The notes under the pieces: generated by a model
What the model saw: the letters and a program-made list of their open reading frames with translations, nothing else
Told to the model about the DNA's origin: nothing
Databases searched by the model: none
Made by a program: the position numbers and the translations under genes
DNA from: VAZQ01 sp963785745
GTDB lineage: Bacteria; Pseudomonadota; Alphaproteobacteria; Rhizobiales; Xanthobacteraceae
Direction: 5' to 3'
Length of the DNA: 64,000 nt
Assembly: GCA_963785745.1 (NCBI GenBank)
Contig: CAWAWR010000016.1
Span: 186,001-250,000 of the forward strand
Part shown: positions 35,595 through 45,620 of the stretch, piece by piece
Layout: every line of letters starts with the position of its first letter
Numbering within the stretch: the stretch's first letter is position 1

Positions 35595-36692
35595 TCACGC
35601 GGCCTGCAGGCGCGGGAACAGCCGCAGCGCATTCTCGCGCGTGACCGCGCGCTCCTCGGCCTCGGTCATGCCGATCTTGAGCAACGCGTCGACCGTGTCC
35701 GCCACCTGGATGAACGGGTAGTCGCTGCCGAGCAGGAGCTGCGTGATCGGCATGTAGCTCCGCGCGGCGCCGAAATTCCAGGGGTCGGATGCCTGCGCGG
35801 TGTCGAAATAGAGCTTCTTGATCTCCTCCCACGGCCCGTTCGGCAGCTTCGAGGCGATCTTCTTGCTTTCGTGCGCATGCCGCACGACGCGCCCGACCTG
35901 CGGGATCAGCGCGCCGCCGGAATGGCAGAAGATGTATTTGATGTCGGGGAAACGCGTGAGCGTGCCGGTGTAGAGCAGATTGGTGACCGCGCGCGCGGTG
36001 TTGAACTGGTATTCGATGGTCGGCCCCGGCACGTCGGGCAGGATGCCGACGCAGCAGGCCGGCATGTTCGGATGGAAAAACACGGTCGCCTTGCGCCGGT
36101 TCAGCTCCTCGAACACCGGATCGAAATGCGGATTGCCGGGATAGCGGTTGCCGTAGCTGGTGAGGAGGTTGATGCCGTCGGCCTTGAGGGTGTCGAGGGC
36201 GTATTCCATCTCGCGCAGGCTGCCGTCGATGTCGGCGAGCGGCAGCGTCGCCATCAGCCCGAAGCGGCCCTTGTGGTCATGCACCAGTCCGGCGCCGTAT
36301 TCGTTGGTATAGCGCAGCATGCTGCGCGTGCCCTCGACGTCATCGAACTTCAGGCCGGGCTGCGAGATCGAGAGCATCGCGGTCTGGATGCCGTTCTTGT
36401 CGAGCTGCTCGAGCGAGCGCTGCGGCGTCCATTGTGCGACGCCGGTCGAACCCGGCGTGACACCGGCGGCGAGGCGTTCGCCGACATATTTCGGCGGCAG
36501 CATGTGGTGATGCACGTCGATGCGCTGCGGCTTCGCCTGCGCCGGGGCCTGGCGCGGGGTGAGGGCGGCCGCACCCGCGGCCGCTGCTCCGGCCAGGAAT
36601 TTGCGCCGCGAGATGCCGCACAGGCAGCCTGCGTCGTGCAGGACATGCGACGTGGCGCTCACCGGCTCGGCGGCGAATGGATTGTTCTGCAT
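35595..36692 (-). CDS. Tat-exported amidohydrolase, ACMSD/Amidohydro_2 type
   Basis: 365 residues. The N-terminal Tat signal has 'SRRKFLAGAAAAGAAAL', unusual because a 28-residue Cys-containing leader precedes it. The metal-binding domain follows: 'RIDVHHHMLPPKYVGERLAA' (HxH), 'VFFHPNMPACCVGI', 'IFCHSGGALIPQVG' and the metal Asp in 'LLGSDYPFIQ'. Family members decarboxylate or hydrolyse aromatic acids such as 2-amino-3-carboxymuconate semialdehyde or resorcylate. It converges with the Rieske oxygenase gene. The substrate is unknown. Confidence 0.88.
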   Translation of the reverse strand: MQNNPFAAEPVSATSHVLHDAGCLCGISRRKFLAGAAAAGAAALTPRQAPAQAKPQRIDVHHHMLPPKYVGERLAAGVTPGSTGVAQWTPQRSLEQLDKNGIQTAMLSISQPGLKFDDVEGTRSMLRYTNEYGAGLVHDHKGRFGLMATLPLADIDGSLREMEYALDTLKADGINLLTSYGNRYPGNPHFDPVFEELNRRKATVFFHPNMPACCVGILPDVPGPTIEYQFNTARAVTNLLYTGTLTRFPDIKYIFCHSGGALIPQVGRVVRHAHESKKIASKLPNGPWEEIKKLYFDTAQASDPWNFGAARSYMPITQLLLGSDYPFIQVADTVDALLKIGMTEAEERAVTRENALRLFPRLQAA

Positions 36693-36765
36693 TGTTTTTC
36701 CTCCCGACGATTGCGGGCGATGCTAGCACAGCCGCACGCATGGCAAAGACGGCCAGCCCCGCGGC

Positions 36766-38209
36766 CTATGCGCGCTCGAACGGCGCCGCGAGCCGGAGCG
36801 GCGTGAGCGGCTCGCAGGTCACCGCCGCCGGCAGGTCCGTCAGCGTGACGCGCGGCACGTCGAGCACCGGCACGTCCGACACGCCGGGATATTCGCTGGC
36901 GCCGATCAGCGCCTGTTTCTTATCGGCGAGCGCGCGCTCGCGCGCCGTGCGTGCCGCCGCCACCTTCTTCTGGATCAGCCCCCGTTCGAGCGCCGCGGGG
37001 GCGCCGCCCGCCGCTTCGATTTCCTGGAACAGGGACCAGGCCGCGCGGCAGAGTTTGTCGGTTAGGTCCTCGCTCCAGCCCGCGCCCGCGGTGGGATCGG
37101 CGACATGGCCGATGCCGGCCTCCTCAAGCAGCACGAGCTGCGTATTGCGGGCAACGCGCCGCGCGAAACGGTCGCTCAGGCCGCGCGCGACAGTGAATGG
37201 CTTGACCGTGATCGCATCGGCGCCGCCGAACTCCAGCCGAAAACACGGCGATCGTCGCGCGCAGGATGTTCACATAGGCGTCGTCGCAAGTCATCGAGCG
37301 CCACGCGGTCTCGGCATCGATCGTCGCGGGCGCGGGCGTCAGCCCGCAGCTCTCTTCGACGCGCTGCCAAAGCCGCCGCAGGGCGCGGAATTTCACGATG
37401 GTCAGAAACTGGTCGGCGTCGGCGGTCAACCGGAAGGCGATCATGCGGCGCGCGGCGTCGAGCGCGATGCCGCCGGCTTCGAAGGCGCGCAGATAGGTGA
37501 CCGCGGCGGCAAGCACAAACGCAAGCTCCTGGGCCTCGCTGCCGCCGGCATCGTGCACGACGCGGCCGTCGGCCGTCGCGAACGGGCCCTTGAAGCCGCG
37601 CTTGGAGAGATCGGAAACAATCGCCGCGATGCGCGGCGGCCGCTCCCGCCAGGGCCCCGACGATCGTCCGTGCAGCGCAAACGCGCCGAGTGGGTCGAGG
37701 CCGAAGCGGATGTCGACGGCGGCCGGCGACAATCCTTGCCGCTTGACCAGTCCCGCGAGCGTCAAGGGAAGCTCGGGGGCCTGCGGGCTGAATTCGAGCG
37801 CGATGGTGATCCCAGCATCGAGGTGGACACCGGCGAGCGCGCGTTCAACGGCGTCCGCCCCCGGCGCAAGGCCGTAGCCATGGGCCCCGATCGCGCCGGC
37901 CGGGATCAGCACCAGACCGTCTGCGCCGTTGTCCAATTCGTGCAGGACTTCCGCATTGGAGGCGTGCGGGTCGGGGTGGTCGATGCGTTGCATGAACTGC
38001 CAGCGTGTGCCGCCCGCGCGTCCCGCAATCGGCGCCGCATCGGCTGCGCGTGGATAGAGCGGCTCGATGGTCAGGCCGTCGGCGCTCCGGCTTTGCAATT
38101 TTTCGAACGGCGCGCCCTTCAACACGCTATCGACGAGCTTGCGCCACTGCTCATGGGTCGCTGCCGGAAATTCGGCGGCCAGGGACAGCTCGTCGGCGTG
38201 GCGTTGCAA
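36766..38209 (-). CDS. mutA: Methylmalonyl-CoA mutase, small subunit, one-base frameshift at 37228-37233
   Basis: The first frame (38209 to about 37233) gives 'AADAAPIAGRAGGTRWQFMQ', 'HPDPHASNAEVLHELDNGAD' and 'DDAYVNILRATIAVFSAGV'. After one extra base the second frame continues 'GGADAITVKPF', 'RVARNTQLVLLEEAGIGHVA', 'DPTAGAGWSEDLTDKLCRAA' and a C-terminal tail. The break lies in GAGTTC on the minus strand; GAGTC would restore Val-Gly-Gly. The start is TTG 38209, with GAGGAAA 5 nt upstream, just 1 nt after the preceding gene's stop. This subunit supports the catalytic subunit encoded at 30771-32927 and keeps a degenerate, non-B12-binding fold. The product should be about 480 residues. Confidence 0.85.
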
Positions 38210-38210
38210 C

Positions 38211-39134
38211 CTATTTCCTCCGTTCGCCGAGGCGCTGCTCGAGAAAGCCGCCGACGCGTTTGATGGCGTCAGCCCAGGCCTCCGGCTGACCCCCGGTCGT
38301 CGCACCGCGGCCGCTTGGGACGTTCACATTACGCCGCTCGGCCAGGAAGCGAACGGGCGCAGGTGAATCAAATGAATGATGTGCGCCAGGATACACAACG
38401 ATCTCGACTGGGTGGCCGGCTTCTCGGGATGCCGCCGCCAGTCGCCGGCAGGGTTCGGCCGGCGTCCAGTCGTCGGCATCGCCGATCAGGATCAGGAGCG
38501 GCGCCAACGGCCTGAAGACACCGGCATATCCGGCGATCTTGTGTTCGGCCCCGTTCTCTCGCTCGACCGACCAACCGCCGACCGATCGGCCGCAGGCGGG
38601 ATAGAGCGCGATCGCCGCCGCGAAATGATGGCTCTGGTTCGCGTTGGCCGCGATGTCCACGATGGCGGCGAGTGTCGACGACCCGCCGTGCGAGCCGCCC
38701 ATCACGGCAACGCGCTTCATGTCGACGTAGGACAGCGTTTGCAGATGATTCAACGCCGCATAGGCGTCGCCCGCGCGCAGCCGATAGGGAATGGGCGGAC
38801 CGGACCCGACGGTGCAGACCCCGCGCGGCCGTCCTCGGGTGGTGAAGCTGTCAGGCCAGATCGTGACAAAACCTCTCGCTCCAAGCTGCGCAGACCATCG
38901 CCAGGGCGCGCCACTCGAGCGGGGACCAAGGCCCGAACAGTCGTGCAGGATGACGACCGCCGGAAACGGCCCGTCGCCGGCCGGCTTGGTCAGGACGAAA
39001 GGAATGCCGAGCGTGCTTTCGGCTGACGCCGGCGGACAGACAAGAACAGCCGCGAGGCACAGCGCCGCGCGCGAGATCGTCTTGAAGCTCTGGCCGCTTC
39101 GCATCATCGCGATCCAATCGCCTTGATTTTCCAA
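38211..39134 (-). CDS. Exported dienelactone-hydrolase-family alpha/beta hydrolase
   Basis: 307 residues. A signal peptide runs to about residue 38 (ending Ser-Ala-Glu). The alpha/beta-hydrolase core has 'FPAVVILHDCSGLGPRSSGA', the nucleophile elbow 'VAVMGGSHGGSST' (Ser), the acid in 'LILIGDADDWTPAEPCRR' and the His in 'YPGAHHSFDSPAPV'. Classical dienelactone hydrolase uses Cys; Ser here fits the broader esterase group. Start is ATG 39134 or 39107. The stop is directly followed by the TTG start of the mutase small subunit, so the two are coupled. Confidence 0.85.
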   Translation of the reverse strand: MENQGDWIAMMRSGQSFKTISRAALCLAAVLVCPPASAESTLGIPFVLTKPAGDGPFPAVVILHDCSGLGPRSSGAPWRWSAQLGARGFVTIWPDSFTTRGRPRGVCTVGSGPPIPYRLRAGDAYAALNHLQTLSYVDMKRVAVMGGSHGGSSTLAAIVDIAANANQSHHFAAAIALYPACGRSVGGWSVERENGAEHKIAGYAGVFRPLAPLLILIGDADDWTPAEPCRRLAAASREAGHPVEIVVYPGAHHSFDSPAPVRFLAERRNVNVPSGRGATTGGQPEAWADAIKRVGGFLEQRLGERRK

Positions 39135-39169
39135 GACCAGGGCTGCGGGCGCAAGGGAGGCTGTTCCTG

Positions 39170-39658
39170 TCAGCGCGGCGGCAACCTCTCGATTCCCGTC
39201 GCATCGATCGTGGCCAGTGCATCCTTCACGCGAACACCGGCGATCAGGCGATCCGCTGCAATGTCGGCCAACGGAACCAAGACAAAGGCGCGTTCGAAGA
39301 GCCGCGGGTGAGGCAGGATCAGATCAGGGTCGTTCACGATGACGTCGTCATAAGCGATGATGTCGATGTCGAGTGGACGCGGACCCCAGCGGCGCTCCTG
39401 GGTGCGGTTGCGGCCGAAGGCGCGTTCCACGGACTGCACGCGCCTCAGCAGTTCATGCGGGCTCAACGTGGTTTCGACGGCGGCGCAACAATTGATGAAC
39501 GGCGGCTGATCCTCGACGCCCCAGGGCGGGGTCAAATAGGAGCGCGAGCGGGCGATCAGGCTCACCTCGGCGCCGCTGCACAGCATCGCCAGCGCATTCC
39601 GGAATGTGTCGCGCACATCGCCGACATTGCCGCCAAGCGCGATCAGCGCCTCAGGCAT
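39170..39658 (-). CDS. folK: 2-amino-4-hydroxy-6-hydroxymethyldihydropteridine diphosphokinase
   Basis: 162 residues, the usual length. 'EALIALGGNVGDVRDTFRNA' opens the HPPK fold, and 'RTQERRWGPRPLDIDIIAYD' is the signature with the two Mg-binding Asp residues. It transfers pyrophosphate from ATP to hydroxymethyl-dihydropterin, the substrate for FolP. The start overlaps the folB stop by 8 nt. Last gene of folP-folB-folK. Confidence 0.97.
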   Translation of the reverse strand: MPEALIALGGNVGDVRDTFRNALAMLCSGAEVSLIARSRSYLTPPWGVEDQPPFINCCAAVETTLSPHELLRRVQSVERAFGRNRTQERRWGPRPLDIDIIAYDDVIVNDPDLILPHPRLFERAFVLVPLADIAADRLIAGVRVKDALATIDATGIERLPPR

Positions 39659-40033
39659 TGTTGCGGTCTTGGCTTTGCCGCGAGCGGACGATCGTCACGC
39701 CGACGTCGGAGAAAGTGGCGGCGACCGGGGCGTGCGGCTTGTGAACCGTCACGCGGACCGACGTGACCGCCGGAAACGCGGTGAGAACCGCATTGGCGAT
39801 TGCGCCGGCCGCGGCTTCGACCAGGCGATAGCGTTGCCCGCAGAACGTCCGGCTTGCGACGTCGACGACCTGATCGTAGCCGACGGTGTCGGCGATCCGG
39901 TCCGAGCGCGATGCCTGGGTGAGATCGATGTCGAGAACCAGGTCGATATAGAAGGTCTGCCCGACCGTGGCCTCATGCTCCATCACGCCGTGGAAGGCAT
40001 GCAGCGCCAGGCCGGTGACATAGACGAAATCCG

Positions 40034-40037
<4 letters not shown>
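39651..40037 (-). CDS. folB: Dihydroneopterin aldolase
   Basis: 128 residues. 'VYVTGLALHAFHGVMEHEAT' with the catalytic Glu, 'QTFYIDLVLDIDL', 'SDRIADTVGYDQVVDVASR' and the C-terminal 'VRVTVHKPHAPVAATFSDVG' carrying the conserved Lys are typical. It splits dihydroneopterin to hydroxymethyl-dihydropterin and glycolaldehyde. ATGA overlap with folP and an 8-nt overlap with folK indicate a tightly coupled folate operon. Confidence 0.97.
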
Positions 40038-40900
<863 letters not shown>

Positions 40901-41003
40901 GCGGTCGCTTTGAGCCGGTCGCGGGGAGCGGTGTCAAGCTGGACGCAAGGCGGCCCCTGCGGGGCACCCCCGCGCGGGTCGCAAGGCAAGCAATGCCAGC
41001 GGC

Positions 41004-41417
41004 CTATTTCTTATAGGTGATCTTCAGCGGGAGCTTCTTGGCCTCGTCGATCCAGCGCACGACAAGCTTGGACGACGGCAGCAGGCGGACCAGCTTTTTC
41101 CTGCGGTTGGCCTCGGCCATGGCGCTGACCAGGTTCTCCGGCTTGCGGTAACGCAGCTCCCGCACCGTATCGACGCCGACCTCGCGCAGCAGCACGACGT
41201 AGCCCGGGCCCATGCCTTTGATGCGCAGGTGATCGCAGGCATTGGCAAACATCAGTAGCCGCTTCTCGTTGATCTCGGTCCTGGAGGCCAGAAGCTTGCG
41301 GCCCCTTGGACTCTTAGCATCTTCGAGCAGCCGCTCCGTGGTGCGGATGCCAATGGATTTGAGCGACTTGATCTCGTCCACATCGAGCCCCTCGATGTGG
41401 GTGAGCGGATACGACAT
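41004..41417 (-). CDS. DUF4332 (helix-hairpin-helix-like) protein
   Basis: 137 residues. 'HIEGLDVDEIKSLKSIGIRT' and 'MGPGYVVLLREVGVDTVREL' are two helix-hairpin-helix-like repeats as in DUF4332, a family resembling DNA-binding HhH domains of ribosomal protein and polymerase lineages. GAGGAGAAATC right before ATG 41417 fixes the start. The C-terminus is basic ('AKKLPLKITYKK'). The function is unknown; DNA or protein binding is an inference. It is downstream of, and on the same strand as, the gene at 41464-41829. Confidence 0.85.
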   Translation of the reverse strand: MSYPLTHIEGLDVDEIKSLKSIGIRTTERLLEDAKSPRGRKLLASRTEINEKRLLMFANACDHLRIKGMGPGYVVLLREVGVDTVRELRYRKPENLVSAMAEANRRKKLVRLLPSSKLVVRWIDEAKKLPLKITYKK

Positions 41418-41463
41418 TGATTTCTCCTCGATCCCCCCAACCGTCCGTCTGGGCCCCCCGGCG

Positions 41464-41829
41464 TCAGACGAACTGGCCGAGTCCGGGGATCGCGCCGACA
41501 ATCTCGCCGACTGCGTCCTCCCCGACCTTCTCTCTCGCGTAGTTGATGGTCTCACGGGTGACGGCCTGAACTTGTCCCATGCTAAGTCCGGCCGCCATCA
41601 TGCGAGTGCCGGCGGCCATCACACCGCCGCCGAACATCCCGCCTGAACTGGAATCTTGTGGCGCGCTTTCAATCGCTGCCGCAGCGCCCGGCAGCTTGTC
41701 GATCAACTGCTGAACCTTGTCCGCAGGACCTTCCTTGGCGAGGAATTGCAGAATGATGCCGACCGCGGTTGTCGCGGCCGCTTTGTCGACGCCGACATTG
41801 GCGACAAGGCGCCCTATCAGTTCGTCCAT
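41464..41829 (-). CDS. Small helical protein of unknown function (DUF2267/DUF2780-like)
   Basis: 121 residues. 'MDELIGRLVANVGVDKAAAT' and 'AVGIILQFLAKEGPADKVQQ' are followed by 'LIDKLPGAAAAIESAP', a Gly/Met-rich bend and 'DAVGEIVGAIPGLGQFV'. This plan is shared by small soluble proteins of the DUF2267 and DUF2780 groups, which are not characterised. GAGGGGCAG before ATG 41829 fixes the start. It probably shares a transcript with the DUF4332 gene 47 nt downstream. Confidence 0.7.
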   Translation of the reverse strand: MDELIGRLVANVGVDKAAATTAVGIILQFLAKEGPADKVQQLIDKLPGAAAAIESAPQDSSSGGMFGGGVMAAGTRMMAAGLSMGQVQAVTRETINYAREKVGEDAVGEIVGAIPGLGQFV

Positions 41830-41961
41830 CTGCCCCTCACCAGCCCCACGCCTCGGCAGGTTAACCATATATTGTCGCGCAGCGATTGTTAAAACAACCT
41901 AGCCCGATGTTCTAAGTCGCGATGCGTTGCATCTTTGCATCACTTGTTGAAGTTGACCGCT

Positions 41962-41988
41962 AACAACAATGATTTATCGCGTGTTGTT
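41962..41988. promoter_or_regulatory. AACAACA-N13-TGTTGTT dyad in a divergent intergenic region
   Basis: A perfect seven-base inverted repeat with 13 nt between arms (20 nt centre to centre, about two helical turns) lies in an unusually A/T-rich 300-nt gap (41830-42130) between divergent genes. It looks like an operator, but no factor can be assigned. The rest of the gap shows no gene. Confidence 0.35.
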
Positions 41989-42130
41989 GCGATGCGTTTT
42001 TCCTTCGCGAAGCTATCTTCTTCATCGACAAAGCAAGAACGTCGCAGGCTACACTACGGCCGTACCGAACATCGGCAACGAATTCATGCAATTGATCTCG
42101 CGGGGATGACACTGGGACAATGGTGGTTGC

Positions 42131-42622
42131 GTGAGCCGCGGATTGCCGGAACGTTTCAAGGCTGCACGGGTGCTTGTAGTCGCAGGCAATGACCGTCGTG
42201 CATTGCTCAGCACTTTCGATCGCATGGGCATCGCGAATGTTTGCTGCGTTAGCGAAATGGCTGCCGCGCGCGAGCTTTGCGAAGCAGGTCGCGTCGATGC
42301 GTGCTTCGTGGTCCTCCCGCGCGCGGTGCCGGATGAGGCGCCCGCTTGGGATGCCGCGACCGATGCACCGGGGAGGGGACGCGTTCCATCACTGCTGATG
42401 GCGGAGGCGACGACGCCCTATGTTCGGCGCAACGCTGCCGAAGCCGGCTACCGTGCTGTGGTCCCCTTCGCTCTCTCATTCCGAATGCTTTATCGGTGCG
42501 TTGGAGCGTTGCTGCAGGCCGGCAAGGGCGGCCAACAGCTCCATGCCCGCGTGCGCAGCCTTGGCGGGGTGCGCGCATTCAGAGAAGATGTCCTGGGTTC
42601 CGGCAAACCCAAGCTTCAATAG
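42131..42622 (+). CDS. Response-regulator-receiver-like protein (degenerate)
   Basis: 163 residues from GTG 42131. 'ARVLVVAGNDRRALLSTFDR', 'VDACFVVLPRAVPDE' and 'NAAEAGYRAVVPFALSFRML' follow the beta/alpha order of a receiver domain. The acidic pocket is reduced and the phospho-acceptor Asp is not in its usual context, so it is probably not phosphorylated in the normal way. There is no output domain. It may act by protein contact. Similar short proteins occur in Bradyrhizobium relatives; the function is unknown. Confidence 0.55.
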   Translation: MSRGLPERFKAARVLVVAGNDRRALLSTFDRMGIANVCCVSEMAAARELCEAGRVDACFVVLPRAVPDEAPAWDAATDAPGRGRVPSLLMAEATTPYVRRNAAEAGYRAVVPFALSFRMLYRCVGALLQAGKGGQQLHARVRSLGGVRAFREDVLGSGKPKLQ

Positions 42623-42807
42623 AGCCCACGCTTCCGCAAAATGATTGCAAGGCCCGTCGCGCCGGCTGCCCGGGCCGGCGGGCGGGCGAAATTTTGCCGC
42701 CGCCATCGTGATGTCGCAGGGATTCGACAGTGCATGCGCGTGATTGACCGCGCTATAGGGACTGCGACAATGGTCCTGGCGGGCTTGGCCGGCAAAGGGA
42801 ACGATCC

Positions 42808-44446
42808 ATGGCGAAATCGACCGCAAAATCAAAATCGGCCGCGAAACCGGCCGCCAAGCCGGCCGCTGCGCCGACCGTGATCGTCGACGACGGCAAGACG
42901 ATCTTCGTCGGCAAGGGCGAGAAGCCCGAATACCTGACGCTGGCGCTCGCCAACCGGCATGGGCTGGTCACCGGCGCCACCGGCACCGGCAAGACGGTCA
43001 CGTTGCAGGTTTTGGCCGAGGGCTTCTCCAAGGCGGGCGTCCCAGTCTTTGCCGCCGACATAAAAGGCGATCTGTCTGGCGTTGCCGCGGTCGGCGAGGC
43101 CAAGGAGGCGTTCGTCCAGCGCGCCAAGGATTTGGGGATCAATTACCAGCCGGACGAATTCCCGGTCGTGTTCTGGGACCTCTATGGCGAGCAGGGCCAC
43201 CCGATCCGCGCCACGGTCGCGGAAATGGGACCGCTGCTGCTGGCGCGTCTGCTTGGTCTCAACGAGACCCAGGAAGGCGTGCTCAATATCGCCTTCCGGA
43301 TCGCCGACGATCAGGGGCTTGCGCTTCTCGATCTCAAGGACCTGCGGGCAATCCTGGCTTTCGTCTCGGAACAGGCCGCGGAAATCCAGAAGACCTACGG
43401 CAACGTATCCGGCGCTTCGGTCGGCAGCATTCAGCGGCAGCTCCTGGTCCTCGAGAATCAGGGCGCCGACAAGTTCTTCGGCGAGCCGGCGCTCAACATC
43501 GAAGACTTCATGCGTACCGACCGCGACGGGCGCGGCGTGATTAATCTGCTCGCAGCCGACAAGCTGATGGAGAACCCGCGGCTCTACTCGACGTTCCTGC
43601 TCTGGATGCTGTCCGAATTGTTCGAGGAGATGCCCGAGGTCGGCGATCCGCAAAAGCCGAAGCTCGTGTTCTTCTTCGACGAGGCGCATCTCCTGTTCGC
43701 CGACGCACCCAAGGCGCTGCTCGACAAGATCGAGCAGGTGGTGCGGCTGGTCCGCTCCAAGGGCGTCGGCGTTTATTTCGTCACTCAGAACCCGCTCGAC
43801 GTGCCGGACAAGGTCGCCGCGCAGCTCGGCAACCGCGTGCAGCATGCGCTGCGCGCTTTCACGCCGCGCGATCAGAAAGCCGTGCGGGCCGCGGCGGAGA
43901 CGTTCCGGCAGAATCCCAACCTCGATACCGCCACGGTGATCACCGAACTGGGGAAGGGCGAGGCGCTAGTGTCCTTCCTCGAAGGCAACGGCACGCCGTC
44001 GATGGTGGAACGGTGCCTGGTGTCCCCGCCGTCGGCACGAGTTCGGTCCGGTCTCGCCGGAGGAGCGCAAGGCGATCATCAACAAGAGTCCGCTCAAGGG
44101 TACTTACGACACGGCGATCGATCGCAAGTCGGCCTTCGAGATCCTGCAGAAGCGGACCCAGGACGCCAACGCGCCGGGCGGCACCGCGCAGGGCGAGCCC
44201 GTCCCGAGCGGCGGCATTTTGGGCGGCATCGGCGACATGCTCGGCGGCTTGTTCGGCACCAGCCGTCCGCGCGGTCAGGTGCTATCCCCGACCCAGCGGG
44301 TGGCGCGCGAAGTCACGAGGTCCGTCACCAATCGCGTGATCGGTGGGGTGGCCGGCAGCGTCGGCAAGTCGATCGGCGGCTCCATGGGCAACACCATCGC
44401 GCGCGCGATCGTGCGTGGCACCCTCGGCGGGATCTTGCGCCGGTAG
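42808..44446 (+). CDS. HerA-like ATPase, DUF853 family, one-base frameshift at 44039-44044
   Basis: A basic Lys/Ala-rich tail (1-22) is followed by the ATPase core with Walker A 'VTGATGTGKTVTLQ' (Lys62), 'FAADIKGDLSGVA', 'NIAFRIADDQGLALLDLKDL' and Walker B 'LVFFFDEAHLLFADAPK'. In the first frame the product goes astray after 'ERCLVSPPSAR'. With one base less in GAGTTCGG it would continue Val-Gly-Pro, 'SPEERKAIINKSPLKGTYDT' and the Gly-rich end 'GGIGDMLGGLFGTSRPRGQV'. The restored length is about 546 residues, normal for DUF853. These hexameric motor ATPases are related to HerA and VirB4; the cellular role is unclear. Confidence 0.85.
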
Positions 44447-44544
44447 GGTATCCTCTCATCACAGGCACGGCCGTGCCGTCTTAAGGCAAGGGCGCGCTCA
44501 TGCTCATCTTCAAACCTCAACCTCTTTGATAACGGAACCCGATC

Positions 44545-45483
44545 ATGCCGCTGAATGTCATCGCCATTGAAGAACATTTCTGGACGCCCGAGCTCAAAGG
44601 CCTTCGGCCGACTGGGCTGATCCGCGATCCCGAGCATGCCAAGCGGCTCGACGACATCGGAGCGCTGCGGATCGCCGAGATGGACGCCTGCGGCATCGAC
44701 ATGCAGGTGCTTTCGGAGACCGCGCCGGCGGTGCACGAGCTCGACCCCGACAAGGCGATCCCGCTCGCCAAGCGCTCCAATGACTACCTGCACGGCGAGA
44801 TCAGCAAGAACCCGACCCGCTTCGCCGGCTTTGCCGCGCTGCCGGTGTCCGATCCCAAGGCCGCCGCCGACGAGCTCGAGCGCGCGGTGACGAAGCTCGG
44901 CTTCAAGGGCGCGATGTTCATGGGCCTGTGCAAGGGCCGCTTCCTCGACGAGAAATTCTTCTGGCCGATCTTCGAGCGCGCCGAGAAGCTCGACGTTCCG
45001 GTCTACCTGCATCCCTCGAAACCGCACCAGGCGGTGATCGAGGCCTATTTCAAGGACCATCCGAGCCTGATCGGCCCGTCGCTCGGCTTCGGCAACGAGG
45101 TGCTGACCATGGCGGCGCGGCTGGTGGTCGGCGGCGTGCTCGACGCCTATCCGAAGCTCAAGGTGATCATCGGCCATCTCGGCGAGGGCCTGCCGTTCCT
45201 GCAATGGCGCATGGACCGCTCGCTGGCGCGCGACGCCCAGCTGCCGCGGAGCTTCACGGACTACGTGAAGCAGCACTTCTGGATCACCACCAGCGGCGCT
45301 TTCTCCGACGCCGCGTTGCTGTGCTCGATCGCCGAGCTTGGCATCGACAAAGTGATCTTCTCGGTCGACTACCCCTATGTGAAGAACGAGCCCGGCCGGA
45401 AATGGCTCGATGCCCTGCCGGTCACCGAGCAGCAGCGGACGCAGATCGCGTCGGGGAACGTAAAGAAGCTTTTGAAGCTGTGA
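44545..45483 (+). CDS. Amidohydrolase, gamma-resorcylate / 2,3-dihydroxybenzoate decarboxylase-like
   Basis: 312 residues. 'VIAIEEHFWTPE' has the ExH metal motif of the resorcylate decarboxylase branch. 'LDVPVYLHPSKPHQAVIEAY' carries the metal His, 'LKVIIGHLGEGLPFLQWRMD' the second His and 'VIFSVDYPYVKNE' the metal Asp. Enzymes of this group decarboxylate hydroxybenzoates without oxygen. The gene is complete and stands 98 nt after the HerA-like gene. The exact substrate is unknown; related amidohydrolases are also annotated as hydratases. Confidence 0.88.
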   Translation: MPLNVIAIEEHFWTPELKGLRPTGLIRDPEHAKRLDDIGALRIAEMDACGIDMQVLSETAPAVHELDPDKAIPLAKRSNDYLHGEISKNPTRFAGFAALPVSDPKAAADELERAVTKLGFKGAMFMGLCKGRFLDEKFFWPIFERAEKLDVPVYLHPSKPHQAVIEAYFKDHPSLIGPSLGFGNEVLTMAARLVVGGVLDAYPKLKVIIGHLGEGLPFLQWRMDRSLARDAQLPRSFTDYVKQHFWITTSGAFSDAALLCSIAELGIDKVIFSVDYPYVKNEPGRKWLDALPVTEQQRTQIASGNVKKLLKL

Positions 45484-45514
45484 TTTGAAGCGGCTGAGGG
45501 TCCAATAGATTTCG

Positions 45515-45602
45515 ACGTCACGGCCGGGCTTGTTCCGGCCGTTGACGTCTCTAGAGTCGACACAAGAATGACGTGGACGCCCGGCATAAGCCGGGCACGA
45601 CG
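45515..45602. repeat. CATGCCCGGC-type intergenic palindrome (copy R3)
   Basis: The left half CGTCACGGCCGGGCTTGTTC / CGGCCGTTGACGTC and the right half GACGTGGACGCCCGGCATAA / GCCGGGCACGACG are related by inversion, with a TCTAGAG centre. It lies between the amidohydrolase and M20 peptidase genes. Confidence 0.7.
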
Positions 45603-45620
45603 CCTACAGGGATTTTCGCA

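Noticed and set aside
35118..36806. 562-codon rightward frame over the Rieske and amidohydrolase genes
   Set aside because: It crosses two clear genes in another frame and strand and has no coherent domain.
43966..43977. CTAGTGTCCTTC, identical to the start of palindrome B
   Set aside because: It lies inside the conserved HerA coding sequence (Ala-Leu-Val-Ser-Phe-Leu) and has no matching right arm, so it is chance.
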